Positions 10,429-24,251 of a stretch of 64,000 nucleotides of DNA are shown in pieces. The DNA lies in contig NC_059404.1 in the NCBI RefSeq assembly GCF_905220565.1, forward strand, positions 4,616,472 through 4,680,471. The letters run 5' to 3'. The position numbers were made by a program, and so were the translations under genes. Below the pieces are notes generated by a model that searched no databases, was not told the origin of the DNA, and saw only the letters and a program-made list of their open reading frames with translations. Numbering within the stretch: the stretch's first letter is position 1; each line of letters starts with the position of its first letter. Source of the stretch: Melitaea cinxia. Its lineage: Eukaryota > Arthropoda > Insecta > Lepidoptera > Nymphalidae.

Positions 10429-12936
10429 CTGATATATTCGTCTATTGAGAGTTTATACTTTAAAATTTGATACATTTTAATTAACTTTAGATTAATGTGT
10501 TGTTTACTAACTATGATGTCAGCGAAGTAATTTTTCCCTTGATCTTTCATCAGCGCATTATTTATTTATTTATTTATTTTTACCATACAAACATGGAACA
10601 AAAATATGTTTGTTACACAGGTATTTTGGAAAAAGATAATACTCATATTTACAGTTACATTTTCGTTCTATTATTCTTTTTTTCAATTTAATTCTAAACG
10701 AAATTTTAGAAACTAAAATAATATTAAGTCTTAAAGACAGGTTATGGGCCTCTAAAAAGAAACAATCTTTATTTTTTTATGAAAATTAGGAAAAAATAGG
10801 GTAGCATATTGTGTTAAAAGATAATTTCTTTTCAACTTGAAATGGAAGACACAAGGGCTTTGTAATGTGATGTAACCACTGTAATGTATTGTATAGATAG
10901 AATTTAAGTTATTACACTACGTGCCTCTGCGAGTAATTCCACTGGTTCAATCTCGTCTCGAAGCATGGCGGAACAAAGCATCACTGATTGTCTGTAGAAT
11001 AACTTGTCCGAAATTGTTATCTATCCAAGTAACTAGAACATGCTACTGGTATGTTCTATACCTACGTTTGCAATTAAATATACTAAGTTTTCGGTTATAA
11101 AAGTTTATAATTCGACTATACTAAAAACATAAACTATCAAATCACACAAATCTAACTATAGCAGGTAATACTTACGGCTCAAGCAGTACAGGAAAACGAA
11201 ATTACTTCATAGCAGTGATATTCGGCTGTGATATTTAAATGTTTTCTGGTTAAGTTCAAGATTAAGAGCAAGATATTTCCTATTGCGTGTTACGTAATAC
11301 AAAAACAAACTGCAGCAGAATAAGTCAAATAGTGCATTATTATCTGAATAGGTTGTTGCTACTTTGAGCACACGTAGGCCTTTGTATAGTATCCACAAGA
11401 CGGATAGTTTCTGAATTATAGATAACAGAAAAACTATTTTAATAATGCAGTGGTTCATTGTTATAAATTCTTAAGAAATGCATGTTTCCACGCAATGTTT
11501 TTCCTTTACTGCTGTGCAGGATCATCACTTGATAATTTGATAACGATAGCATGAATTTGATTCCGTTATCTTTTGATTAATTAATCTTGTTCTGTCCGTC
11601 TCGATTAGTGACAAATGAGATGAATTATACGAAGTAATCCTACGATTACACAACCTTCCTCAAACGGTAATATTACAATTACAAACATTGCTTGTCTATT
11701 TATGATGTTAGTATATGTGAAAAAATCATTCTCAATCAACGGTCTTTGGGAAATTGAGAATTATGTGTTAAGGGTCCGTAAATAAACATACCACATACAT
11801 ACGTATGAAAATTCACCCATCTTACCGCTCTGTGATTGTGAAACTCGAGTGACCAATATAGTGTTGTGACATAGGTGTTTCTATATTTAAATGGTATTTT
11901 AAAATAAAATATAGATATACTTAATAATTTTAGGCCCGCGGTGAATTTAAATAGGATTAAAAAACGGACAGTTACTAAAGTGCTGGACAAATCAAATATA
12001 TTTGGTAATTATTTAAATTTTGTTTCATTATTATTTTTCCTGTAACATATTCAGTGAACGATTCTATATAATAATTGATTAAAATCGAGTGTGGGTTTTA
12101 CTAAAATTTCTAGTTAGTAGAGTATGTAGTAGGTTATGGTAGGAACGCAGTTAGCGTATTTTGATCAGAATAATTACAGTCGAGTCAGTTAGCAGGGTTG
12201 TAGCTAACGTTGTCCTCGTTGTATCAATTAAACAGAGCTCAAACCGAACTGCATACGTCTTTGTATCCTTTCAGTAATAACACAATACCATAAAACAGCT
12301 TTTCTACCAAAAATTGACAAGAGCCAGAGCCAGACAGTTATTTACTAAAACATATGTTATATAACATACCAAAATTTAATAAATTAAAAGTAACAAATCC
12401 ATTTCTTTTATACTTTATATTACACTATATTACATACACAATACAATTACAACGTATTATATACATTTTTTAATTTTACAAAAGGCTTCTAAAGCCATTA
12501 AGCAAAACAGCACGTTTGAAGTATACAAGCCCGTTGACCAAACAATATATTATAAGATACGAAATTTAAATTAAAACGTTAAGTACACTTCAACCTTCAT
12601 TATCGGGTTTCGCAATTTCATGCAATTTTCGAGACAAAAGATCAATGTTATTTCGATGTGAATTTCATCAATTACTGTTGCAATTAATTTTATTTGTATT
12701 TAAATAAACTACTATTAATTTCTTCTTAAGTAAATGAATTTCGTGCTACTGATGAGATGTATTAATCATGTTGAATTTTTGATCAAACAGTTTTATGTCA
12801 ATTACGTTTATTAAATGTTTTATCAAAAGCATAGACTTATAGTAAGTAGACTACTCTACATAACACATACTAAAATAATAATATAGTAAAAATAATTATA
12901 TAAGCCTTTTATTTCAGACACTTACAATTATTTTTC
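10429..12936. other. AT-rich intergenic DNA, no gene seen
   Basis: No exon-like stretch and no repeat recognised apart from short TTTA runs near 10560. Confidence 0.4.
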
Positions 12937-13203
12937 TTACTTAACTAACTTTAACCTTATCTCTAAATCATCGACACCGTGTCTGTTTGCCCTTGGGTTG
13001 GCATAGGCCTCTTCCAACTTCTTCCAATATTTTCTTTCTCGAGCTATTCTCGTCCACATAGTACCTGCGACTGCTTTGATGTCATCTTCCCAAGTTTTGC
13101 ACTGTCTTCCTCGATTTCGCTTTCTATTTATGGGATGCCAGTTCATAACTGTTTTTTACTTCATTTCTCTGAACCTCTCAGCACGTGTCCTGTCCATCTC
13201 CAT
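12937..13203 (-). pseudogene. C-terminal fragment of an RTE-like LINE protein
   Basis: On the minus strand, TEKQWRWTGHVLRG is followed by a stop and frame change, then RGRQCKTWEDDIKAVAGTMW, TRIARERKYWKKLEEAY and a hydrophilic end. This order (WRWxGH, GRxxxxWEDDIK, WxxLEEA) is the C-terminal signature of RTE-like reverse transcriptases. It differs from the 9612-10406 copy, so it is another subfamily. Upstream parts are absent. Confidence 0.82.
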
Positions 13204-13283
13204 TGTTTTTCCGTATCGTGTGTTATTCCGTATTGTGTGTTTACATTTTCAAGTTTTGTAATTTTTCTGATGTATTTATTTAT

Positions 13284-13347
13284 TTTATCCGGTTTCCTTA
13301 TGCTCAACATACTCGAGTATGCTGAGCATAAGGAAAGCTGGATAATA
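13284..13347. repeat. Loopless palindrome, ~30-bp arms
   Basis: The centre is CTCGAG at 13312-13317. The inner 20 bases of each arm (13295-13314 and 13315-13334) pair with one mismatch. The pairing extends outward through TTATCC with one base of slippage. There is no loop. Confidence 0.85.
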
Positions 13348-16300
13348 AATAAGAATTAATAATTAAATACTTCAACAGAATAAAAGACTTGCAAATGAAA
13401 ATAATGTAAATCTTTTCCTTATGATATATTTATTTGCTGTTGACAGATTTTAAAACTACTCACTATCTGACGACTATCTGGAAGTAATATTTGGTTTAGA
13501 ATGTCATAAAATATAAAAAAAATATTGAATATTTATTAGTATTACTGCTTCCGAAATCAATTTAATTGATTGAAAAATTCAAATGTGATAAAGATCTGAC
13601 GAGTTTAGACCTTTTAGATTATCGCTAATAGTGCGTATTAAACTGACAATTGTTTCGTCTTCCTACGTTGTAAATAATATTTGTTGATGTAAATTGATAT
13701 CGATTTTTTTTCATTTCCAAGCAAACAATTATTCTTTGGAGTGATCTCAATAAAACGACAGAATTTACTTGTTTGATAAAGTACATATGCAACATATGTG
13801 TCATAATATTTGCAAGAGGACGTGGGAGCAAAGTGATTAGAGATCTTGAAGTTTACCCAAACTTTATCACAGGAACTTAATATTAATATTCCCCAATTAA
13901 GTCCCCAAACTTCCACATCTGAGACGTGTCTCCAACGAGTTGAAGAGCATTTAAGATAAATACATCTGTAGAAGCTGCTTGAAATATGTATTGTCGTATA
14001 ACTTGGAGAATGATTAGACATTTTTGTAGTTATTTACTTATACTACATATTCATAATATTATGTTACTGAATTTTCTATTAGTCTCAACCTACTTTTGGT
14101 TTCAGAGCGTTTTGAAAACTATTTATACTAACTTTTAAGTAACTGAATTTAAAATTAAAAACAAAATAAAAGACACGTGACCGATTTGGAGGCGTTAAAA
14201 CTTAACTTTTACATTCTCGGCAAAGTGGATGTCGGGGAGCCAACCAGACGCTGAGTTTGCGTCTCTTGCTTATTCTATGAATCTCATTTTATGTATCTTA
14301 TTCTATGAATCTTAATCTAGGGCGAGTCGTAATTGTAACTGCCTTTTCAATATTATTTAAAAAATATTGTAATTTATTATTGCACTATATTAACTACTGT
14401 GACTAAATCAGAAGTTAAAAATGTCCTCACATTGTATGAGCGTTAAATATGAATAGACTATTAATTGAGAGTGATTATTTTATTGCATAAATATTAGTTA
14501 TATTATTTACACTGTATTTATCATATAAAGTCTAGACGAAAAATTGTCAAAGACATATCATATATCATATCACTTCATATCGCTCTTTGATATTGGAAGT
14601 CGATGATGACATAGTCGTTAATATACAAGCAATACATTGACATAGTAAGTTGGTTTAAAGTAAGATTTAGGCCTATTACCCATAATAGTACAGTTCTGCG
14701 TTTTAAAACTGTTTTTTAAATCACACACTGAATTTACTTTTAGTAGATCATTCAGTCACAAAAGGGTGCACGGATAGTAAAGCGGTTCAGTTGGAGTCAG
14801 TTTTCTGGACGCGTGGTTTGAATATTTGAATTGTACGCGTAATTAAAATGCGTCCCGCAGATTGATGTAAGCCTGAAGATAATTTTTACAGAATATTGCA
14901 AAGATAATACTAGTTATTCGCACTAAATAAAAATATTTTAAATCGTGGAATCTGTTTATTAAATAGTCTAAACATGAACTTAGGATTTCATCTAGAATGG
15001 CAACGAATTTTATTTTAAACAACAATTGACGTATATATGACATTAAAAAATATAATTTATATAAGGGTGTACTGTAAAAATTACGTTAACACTATAATAG
15101 TAATATCAGGCAACTTTTATAACGTATTGTTTCATATTTATTTGAATAAGTGATATAATACTTATTTTCTAAGTTATGTTAAATTATTATGAATGTGATG
15201 TTTACCAATATGAGTTGTGCATAATACTATGTTCTGTTTTGTAATTTATGTTTAAGTATTATAACTGGCTGGATAAACCGAAAAATAAATAAAATTTCTG
15301 CAAAAAATGTAACTTTAATTTATATTTTCATTTTATATCTTCTAAGCGTAATTTATTGAGCGTTGAAATTGCACGTAAAATTACATTGTAATGTTGGATA
15401 AATTTTACAACAAAGCTAACAACATTTTATGGATTACAAGAATTGCCCAAATAATTAGGGGATTTCTTTGATAAGGCTTTCAGTAATAAAGCACATCGAT
15501 TAATAAGGCTCAAAGCTAATTACGGTAACTAGTACGTTAACTTTTATGACTTTCTTGCCTTACATTTAACATTATAAAAAATAAAAGAGTGCTTTTATGA
15601 TATATACAAAATAGAAACAATTATATATTTAACAACGCGAATTACTATGGTAAATCCGTTTTAATTTGTAACACCGACATTATATATACAAATTTTATAA
15701 ATGGGCAAGGGTTGTTTGTTTCATGACGTCTATAATTTGTGAAACTACTAAACCGATTTAATAACTATTTCACTATGAAGAAAGTGCATATCTAGACGTA
15801 TTATATATAGGCTTTGAAACAACACAGTTACTATGCACATGTCATCAGTGAGTTGATTCATTTTAAATTCTCCAGCCTGCGACTTCTCTTGTTTTAATTA
15901 TGTGGTGTTGTCAGAGTGGTTTGGTTTTTAACAAGATAGTGGCGCATTTAGATTGGTTAGGCTTCTAGAATAAAACAGTTTTCGGGGTTAGGTAAATTGG
16001 TATACGTTTGAGCGCTTTCGTTCGTAGTTAGTCTGAGGTGACTCATTATGAAAATTGTTACAGCTAGTCGTGTTCGGTTTTAATCATCAGGTGGAAAATT
16101 GCTTTTGGTCATTGGAGCGTGGGCTCCAAGTATTCTCTCTTTAAATTTTTAAAATTAGTTTACTTATACCTTCGTAGATACACTAGATACTTAGATACAC
16201 CTTGATTTTTGTAAATATTTTTAGACAAAAACTAATTATTATCTTTATGCACTCGTAACAAAAATAAAACACTAGTGCTAGACAATGTCCTAGCTTTTCT

Positions 16301-17566
16301 AGGTACTCTGCCTCTGGTGGTCTGCTCATATGAAATTGACCATAATGAAATTGATGTAATAAAAAACCACGGCCAATTAAAAGCAGCTGAATGCTGTCAA
16401 AATAAAATTGTAAATACAAGGAAAAATTCACACAAGACTGACGCCATCGATGTTCGCAATGATCATATGAAATTTATGCTAACTTTGGTCCCGACAATCG
16501 ACATAATCGACGATATGTAAACAGGCTAATTTGATAAAAATATACAATCGATTCGATTACCGATATAATGCAAAGCGGGGCAAGTAGGTTAATGTTTTTG
16601 GTTAAACCGAATGCGAAAATCGATTTTTTTCATCAATTAAATGCACGCCTTAATGTTCTTACCATATTTTAATAAACATCACAAAATATTGGAGTCAATT
16701 ATCATATAAGGTTACGTTGCTGGTAACGCCAGAATCGAATCTCGATAGGGTTCCGATTGATTGCGTAAGGACGTTTTCTAATAACGCCATCTTCAATAGA
16801 TAGATGGCGTTATTTGATTAGTTTATTTACCATTTGATATGGTATTTTTTGTCTTAGAGTAGTAAGTCTTTTTTGTGCCTATTTAGACAGTCGATCTGAA
16901 TGAGTAAACTCTAGTCGTGCGTCGGACCTGATACACACTTTTTTTAATTGGATTTGTAGCTACTGGCAGTAGGTTGTTGAAATGAACTGACAAATTCTGC
17001 CTTATTATAACTGTAATAGGATATACACAATTACACATATTATAATCTAATAGTAAGAGTATTTTCATTTCGTTTCAGTAACAGCAACGTTTAAAATGTT
17101 ACGAAATTTATTATTTTTTTGTAAAATTGCACAGTGGTACTATAATTGTTGGGTATATATTAAAGCCAGACACTTATACACGTAGTAACCTATTTACTAA
17201 AAAGAAAGTCTACAAAAAAGAAAAATGTTTAACATTGTTTTATATAAATTATAACATTTCTAAAACGTTATTCCTTATTTTCAGTAGAAATAAGTACTTT
17301 GAAAGCATTGGTAAGCCGATTGGGGCGAACCCGACTGTAATCTTCTTATTTTGTTGTAACATCTTCATCACTATTTATATAATCTGGCGAAATAAGATTT
17401 ATACATATATACCTAAGGTACGAAATGGATTCCAAAATCTTCAGGGACGTGTCTTGGTTCGTCGGTCCTAATATACAACTCATTCTTTTTATTAATCTGT
17501 CTTAACTCAAAATCCTTTCATAAATAAATTTTGATTTTGAAATATCTTTTTTCTAATAAAGCGATA
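13348..17566. other. AT-rich intergenic DNA with small repeats
   Basis: No host gene recognised. It contains a 17-base direct repeat near 14267 and 14295, a likely end of an interspersed repeat near 13655-13730 (CCTACGTTG then ATCGATTTTT), and a 13-bp perfect hairpin at 16780-16814. Open frames at 16275-16520 and 17127-17471 show no domain. Confidence 0.4.
16780..16814. repeat. Hairpin with 13-bp perfect arms
   Basis: Arms AATAACGCCATCT (16780-16792) and its exact inverse (16802-16814) enclose a 9-base loop. Outer bases TCT/TGA do not pair. Confidence 0.8.
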
Positions 17567-17886
17567 ACAACCGCTCTGGTGTAGTGGTGCGTGTAGGCGC
17601 CTAAAATAACGAAGGTTTGCGGGTTCGGTTCCCGCTCGGGATGGATATTTGTATTCGTACAAATATTAGTTTCCGGTTTGGATGTCTGTCCTTGTGAGTT
17701 ACCTGCCGTGCCTCGGAGAGCACGTTAAGCTATCGGTCCCGGTTGTTATTATGTACACCTGATAGCGATCGTTACAGTTAGGAATATATCCGCCAACCTG
17801 CAGTGGAGCAGCGTGGTGGATTAAGCTGCGTTCCTCCTCGTATACAGAGAAAGAGGCCTATGCCCAACAGTTGGATGTTACAGGCT
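17567..17886 (+). repeat. tRNA-headed SINE, family A (full length)
   Basis: The head ACAACCGCTCTGGTGTAGTGG works as an A-box region and GGTTCGGTTCCCGC as a B box, the internal RNA polymerase III promoter of a tRNA-derived SINE. The body holds TGCCTCGGAGAGCACGT and CCTGATAGCGATCGTTAC and ends AGAGGCCTATGCCCAACAGT then TTACAGGCT. The same order recurs at 27231, 30156, 45442 and others. Confidence 0.88.
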
Positions 17887-18150
17887 AAAACGTATAATAA
17901 AGCTTACATGTTGTCAAGTTGTTCTTAATTATTATTGCACGACAATGCAATTTTAGGTACGCAGTGATCAATAATGCTACTTCATTGAACATCAACTAAA
18001 TGATTTTGCGTTCCACATTAATCTATTGCAGTAAATGCAAAATAACATGAATATTAATCTCACGTTCAGTCTTGTGTAACTATAATTTTGTTGTTTCTAT
18101 TCCAGTATATTGTTTCGAAGGTGACTAAGCTTTATTAAATACAATTTAAC

Positions 18151-18395
18151 TGAGGTAGAGCACAGCAGGAAATTTCCTGCTCAAAATATGGAGCAGCCCG
18201 ACTGGGGTAGTACCTCGACCTTACAAAAGATCACAGCTAAATCATGCTGTTTTCAAATAGTGTTGTGTTACTGTTGGTGATTAAGGGGACCAGAGCTCGG
18301 TCGGCAACGCGTTTGCGATGCTTCTGGTGTTGCAGGCGTCTATACGCAAGTGTAATCGTTTACCTTATCGGTGAGCCTAGTTACATAAAAAAAAA
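18151..18395 (+). repeat. SINE-like repeat, family B
   Basis: TGAGGTAGAGCACAGCAGG, then TTCCTGCTCAAAATATGGAG, GGTAGTACCTCGACCTTAC, TCGGCAACGCG and GGTGAGCC with an A-rich tail. Full-length copy. Confidence 0.85.
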
Positions 18396-19384
18396 TCATT
18401 TTTTAATAATACATTTTTTTTTGTATATTAATGAATAAACGACGACAGCTTCCCGCTTGGGTAGACTTTTTGTATTTGATTTGTTTTGTTACAAATATTT
18501 ATTTATTTAAGTATTCATACATACGTTGAGGAGAATATAACAGCACTTTCTTTTATATAACTAATAATACGCATAGGTACGTGCCGAGATGAAAGGCGCT
18601 AAATGCGTTTGCTCTTGGCCTTGTTTGAGGCCAACAATGAGTTTAAGTAAAAGTGTATCCCTAAGGCTTAAATGACCACTTCACTGCAAGATTTAAAGTT
18701 TCTTAAGTAGAAAACATAATTTCACCTCTATAATGTAATAATAAATCATTAAAGGTTAGTTATAGATACTCTTAAGCTTATAAGCCAAGTTTAATAGTTC
18801 TTTTAGAACTAGAAAATTACATTATTAACTAATAAAATAGGCTATTGAAGAACAATATGATGAATCTGGCGAGATTGGTAATAAAAAATAGTTTTACGGA
18901 TTTTAAAATGAAAGCAAGAGAACAAGTAAAGACAAAGTTATTTAAGTGTTAATTATATTACACGCGAAAAGCTAATTTTTCATCCCATTTTAAGTTGACA
19001 AAATATATATACCTTAACAAATATATAAAAGAAATACATATTACGCGTTAGTATTTTGAATATTCAATTCGAAAATGCTTAACAAGTAGATCACTCAATT
19101 TTTTATAAATCAAAAAGGTATAAATGAAGGAAAGTAAAAAGGTAAATATTTTAACAACTTAACATCATCAAAAAATTTTAGCGCCCAAATGAAGAGCACT
19201 TATGAGGTACCTACCTACCTAATATTGTAAATACGGATTTCAGTCAGACTTTTAAATTCGTTTTTAATTTGAGCGTCACTAACTAATTTTTTTATCGTTT
19301 TTTACATGTAAATTTATGTTTAGAATTCGCAATGGCTCATGAAGTTTGTATATGTCATACAAATTTCGTGTGTAATATTATGAC

Positions 19385-19421
19385 GCTGATACTCATATAC
19401 TATATGTATATGAGTATCAGC
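19385..19421. repeat. Hairpin with 16-bp perfect arms and 5-base loop
   Basis: GCTGATACTCATATAC at 19385-19400 is followed by TATAT and the exact inverse at 19406-19421. It stands alone in AT-rich DNA. Confidence 0.85.
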
Positions 19422-19991
19422 ATATATAGCTGAGTGACAAGTATCACAAAGTAGCGTTCATAATTTCAAGATTTATTAATTTATTTAAATAATATTGCTA
19501 CATTTGTTTCCAATTTTATGACGTGTACATGCATAAACATTTTGTAAAGTTTGGAAGCTGGTTTAAAATTTCGTAAGATGAAATTTATTTTTCGAATAAG
19601 AAATATTCCGCGTGTTGCAAACTTTTTCCTCGTGAAAGATAAAACGACGTCACCTATGCCATTTGCGTCACCTCTGAATTTCGTCGTGGATGGACGACGG
19701 CAATAAAACTGAATGTAATGGAACTATTATTTTTCTTTGTTTGCAGCAAAGTAACCTTATTTGTCTCATTCATACAGTTTTTTTTAATGACTAATATCTA
19801 TTTTTTTTCATTCAAAGGCAACATTCATATATACCTACCTACTTACTTACCTACATCAATATTTCGCTCTCATTTTCATTACAAATATTCATTTGTCCAA
19901 ATAAGAGGCAGAAAGAATCACATTGTCATAAATTGTGCGTAAATCATTACATGTCTTGATTAAAAAAAAAAAAAAATAATAATAATTGTAG

Positions 19992-20225
19992 TAACTAAGG
20001 TTACAGCAGGATATTTCCTGCTCAAAATATGGAGCAGCTCGACTAGGGTAGTACCTCGACCTTATAGAAGATCACAGCTAAATAATGCTGTTTTCAAGCA
20101 GTGTTTGTGTTTCGGTCGGTGAGTAAGGTGACCAGAGCTCAGAGTCCGCAACGCACTTGCGATGCATTTGGTGTTGTAGACGTCTATAAGTTACGTAATC
20201 ACTTCCCATCAGGTAAGCCGTAATA
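19992..20225 (+). repeat. SINE-like repeat, family B
   Basis: TTACAGCAGGATATTTCCTG, then CTCAAAATATGGAGCAG, GGTAGTACCTCGACC, GCAACGCACTTGCGATG and CATCAGGTAAGCCG. The left end is slightly shortened. A poly(A) stretch lies just upstream (19961-19975). Confidence 0.83.
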
Positions 20226-23202
20226 AATTAATCATGTCGATTTGTTTTGTGAACTTATAAGTAAAATAATTTATGTGAATATATGGTATAAATAAAAATC
20301 GAAACTAGGTAATCAGACTGAAACTGTTCTCTAATTTGCTAGCTTTCTAATTTCAATATCCACAATCGGCTTACGCACAGGACCCTCTGTCTGTCACTAC
20401 ACATTGGTACTTATTAGATGCTATATGTTATGATAAAGCTTTTGGGTTGATTATAAAATATTTATGTCCATCGTTGTAATGAGCAACAGAATTCGAAACA
20501 ACATTTTTTAATGGTTTTCCAGCAACATATAACACAATTTTAAACTAGTTTTTTTCGTATTCTGTCGCATCTCTCATTTTACTTTTTGTGATTTTCTTCG
20601 CTCAAGGACAGCGGCGGATGAGATTTCCGTTAAAGAGTTCACTTCTTCAGCTTTAGAGTTTCGTGTCAGATTTTTATCAAGTTCATACGAGACCTGAGGG
20701 CGTAGACTGCCCATTAAAAGTTAAACTGTAGCTTGTAGATCCCTTAACTTTCTAGACTTGTTTTATTCCTTAACAGGTTTGACAATATCATCACATGTTT
20801 TTTAATCATAGAGTTAATAAAACATCATAAGTTTTTCAAAAAATTTGTATGAAGATAGAAACAGATATTATAAAGATGTATTTTATTTAGTTTTAAATAT
20901 AAAAAAAAAGCAAAGAAAACTTTACTTACTCGTCTTCTTTCTATTAAATTTTATGGCACGAAAAGGCAGATATATAAGCATCTGTAGCAAAAAATATTTC
21001 ATCCTGTAAAGTCGTAAAATGTAGGCAGTGACAAACAAATGTAAATTACAAGGGTTACTTACTTTAATTAAACTTTTTAGAGCCTTCACAATACTGAGGG
21101 CTATTTAAATTTCTTTTTGTTAATACATTTAATATTATGAGAAAATTTTCATTAAAATTAAAGTGTTTCGCTTTTCTTAAATACTGAGAATGGGATCATC
21201 ATATTAACGTTATGATACTGGAAATAAATTCTATTGTAACTATTGGTTTTAGCTGTGATGTTATAGGCAGTAACTGGATAAAAACAGGAAAGAATATTTT
21301 CTATATATTATTTTATATATTTTTTGTCTGCTGGCAATCCTGAAAAAAATCATCAGGTTCTTTCTGCCCTCTCTACTCGACAAAGACCTCAAAGTGCTTT
21401 AGGGCGTCTTAAGTTACTCTTGAAGATGTAGTTTCTCCTCTGGACCTTTTCTATAGCGTCTAGCCTCCACATCTTTTGAAAGTACTAGACGATTTCTTGC
21501 TAAATTTAAGTTTTTGTTTATCCTATTTCAAGCGCCTAAATGCCTCAGTATTATTATTTCTCCATTGTATTTAGTATTTAGTGGATTTATTTTGTTGTGG
21601 GATTTACATATGTATGGGTATAGATACGAATTTTATGACGACGTATGTAACGTTTTCTTGATGTTCATATTAAATTATATATACGTATAAATTCTAAATA
21701 AACTTATAATATCACGTCAGACGCGTATAAATGTCATAAAACTTTATAAAGCATTTCCTTAAGAAAGACATGAAATAGCGTGTCCCTTGCAATTATGCAT
21801 GGTTACTTACCCATTCTTACATATTTCTTCCACAATTCCTTGCATAATTTTAAACTTTTATATATCTTGTAATAAAAAAAGTCGATTTACATGTGACAAA
21901 GAAAGAGCTAAAAACCGTAAAAGCAAATCGTAAAAGTTTAACTCCAGTCTTTAAATTTGATATCATTTTATGATATTTATGGCTATTAGTAAGAAGCAAG
22001 ATAAAGAAAGTAATTGAATAGAAACTCATTAAAGCTTCAGATCTAACTTAAAAAGAAGACTTAAACTATTATTACACAGTTCTTCACAACTGTGAAACAG
22101 CTCGAATTTAACACAAAACCACTTTAAAAAGAGCTTTGTTCATCTATTCTGTGCTGCTGTTTATGTAGTTTTTTAATCAGCAAGGCGGGTCAGGGTAGCC
22201 TGGCAGTGATAGTATGGTTGGGAATGCTTCTTTCGTGTTACGCAGAGCATTGTAGAGGATAAGCGTTCATTTAACGAGAGCCCCGCCTCAAGTGTCGGCC
22301 GGGAAAAATACGGCTGCTTTTATAACTTTCTGCGGTGAAAAATATTATTTAACAAAAATAAAATATTCTGAGGCTCCAAATTTCGAGTAAATTGGGTTGT
22401 TTTACTATAGTATGCTTATAAAGGATTATATTATTAAAAATATACATAGAACCTCATTTTTTTATAATCAAATCCTTTATTTTTGAATATATTGTTTCGT
22501 AAAAATAATAATTGAACACATAAACTCTTTTACATCATTGACCATGGAGCATTTTTCTCTATGCTCCATGACATTGACTTACATTGACATTGATTACAAC
22601 TCATTTGACTTACGTCATTCTTATATGATGTTATAATAAAATGATTAAACAATTATAGTTTTTTAAAAAATTAACTAACAAATTGTATAAAAATATTACG
22701 TTGTAATTGTCCACTGTAAATATTAAACTTTAAATCGTTAAAGTCGAAATGAAAACAATCAAGGAAAGTTCAACATTATTATATTCCTGTTTTAATTGGC
22801 CTTGTGTATAACTTTGTAGATTAATTAAAACCAATATCCGTTGCAATTTTAGATAACTGAGACTCAAGAAGAGTTGTTTACTCGCGTTGAATAATCAATG
22901 ATGAAAAATATTTAACAGTTTAAAAATAAACAGGAGTTAAGTATACTTTGCGGTTGTTAACATTATTTTCATAGAATGTCGACAAGTTTGATTATATTCG
23001 TTCGTTCTTTGTTTGTATTTTACAAGTTGGTTTTGCGACTATCCGCTTGATTACATAGTTAGATTTTCGAAATGGAAAACCAATTTTAATTTTACGGTGA
23101 TTTGAAATTAATAAAATGAGGCAACTATTAAAATAAAATATAGGTATATTTTGTGGAACTTCTCTGAAAATTCAGTATATTATATTGTGAGTTTATATAT
23201 GT
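20226..23202. other. AT-rich intergenic DNA, no gene seen
   Basis: No coding signal. A somewhat GC-richer patch at 22180-22320 may be an old repeat but was not identified. A small hairpin around CATGGAGCA lies at 22544-22570. Confidence 0.4.
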
Positions 23203-23391
23203 ACTAGCTGACCCCGCAAACGTTGTTTTGCTATATATATTATTAGCTCCACCCCACTCCACCCCTTACAGCTTAGGGGGTATGAAAAATAGATGTTACC
23301 CGATATGCACACAAATATTTCATAAAAATCGGTCCAGCCGTTTCGGAGGAGTATTGTAAATAACGTTGTGACACGAGAATTTTATATATAG
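23203..23391 (-). mobile_element. Non-autonomous Helitron-like element, minus strand
   Basis: The 3' end, read on the minus strand, finishes in GGTCAGCTAGTA. The interior holds the inverse of AAAATCGGTCCAGCCGTTTC, and the 5' end is marked by TATATATAGGAAG. This structure of a weak hairpin then CTAG is that of short lepidopteran Helitron-like repeats. Confidence 0.65.
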
Positions 23392-24228
23392 GAAGATATA
23401 TGGAGGAATCATACAAACTACTGCACGTATTTCAAGATTATATAAGTGTATGAATGTCACACACAACAACACGTTTGTATAATCAGAACATAAACAAGTA
23501 ACTGTTACTCGTGATATCGTTTACGTGGATATTTAAATGTTGTACGTACTGTCATTTAGAAACCGTGCATTTTTAAACTGAAACACATAGCTTAAGTAAC
23601 CTTAATAATGTCAGAGTTCCTCTCATGTACCTATATTAATATAGAAAAAAGTTTAAAAAAGTCCTTCAAAACGTTATTTTTTAATTATATTAACGAGAAA
23701 TCTCTTTTTTTGCCGCCTTTGGGGTGATATTAAAATATACCTATTTATGCTTAAGTTCTATTTGAGAAAATTATAGCCTTCAAATATGTGCCATACTTTG
23801 AAAGGTGTATAAACCTCCATCTACCAACTCATATTATAATACTATTTTGAAAAGAAACTCTACAATACAAATATTTATATGTCGTTTGAAAAATAACTTA
23901 TTATGTAGGCCAGTTTGAAATCCGACGAAGAATAAATAATAGATGTCCTATATCGTCATAAAACGAAACAGCTATTACTAGATAAATTCGCGCATAAGAC
24001 GCTAGTACATCATAAGAGAAATAATGTTTGGGGCATGAGGTCGAGATAACAGGCCTACAAATGGACGTATCCCTAGGGAAATTCAAAACCTTTCGAAACT
24101 CTCGTACTTATACAACTTATATTTCATTTATAAATATAACGAGAATCTAAGGTAGAGTTATCTTGTTGAATAATATATTTCATGAAAAGTTAAAACTACG
24201 AAAATTTAAAGATAATAGATTTCAGTCA

Positions 24229-24251
24229 ATATATATATATATATATATATA
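24229..24251. repeat. (TA)n microsatellite abutting a Helitron end
   Basis: About 11 TA units run directly into the CTAG terminus of the element that starts at 24252. Confidence 0.9.

Noticed and set aside
16275..16520. 81-codon open frame MLDNVLAFLGTLPLVV
   Set aside because: No family resemblance or supporting signals.
17127..17471. 114-codon open frame with an acceptor-like TTTTCAG inside
   Set aside because: Lysine- and isoleucine-rich translation of AT-rich DNA; no conserved motif and no matching exons nearby.
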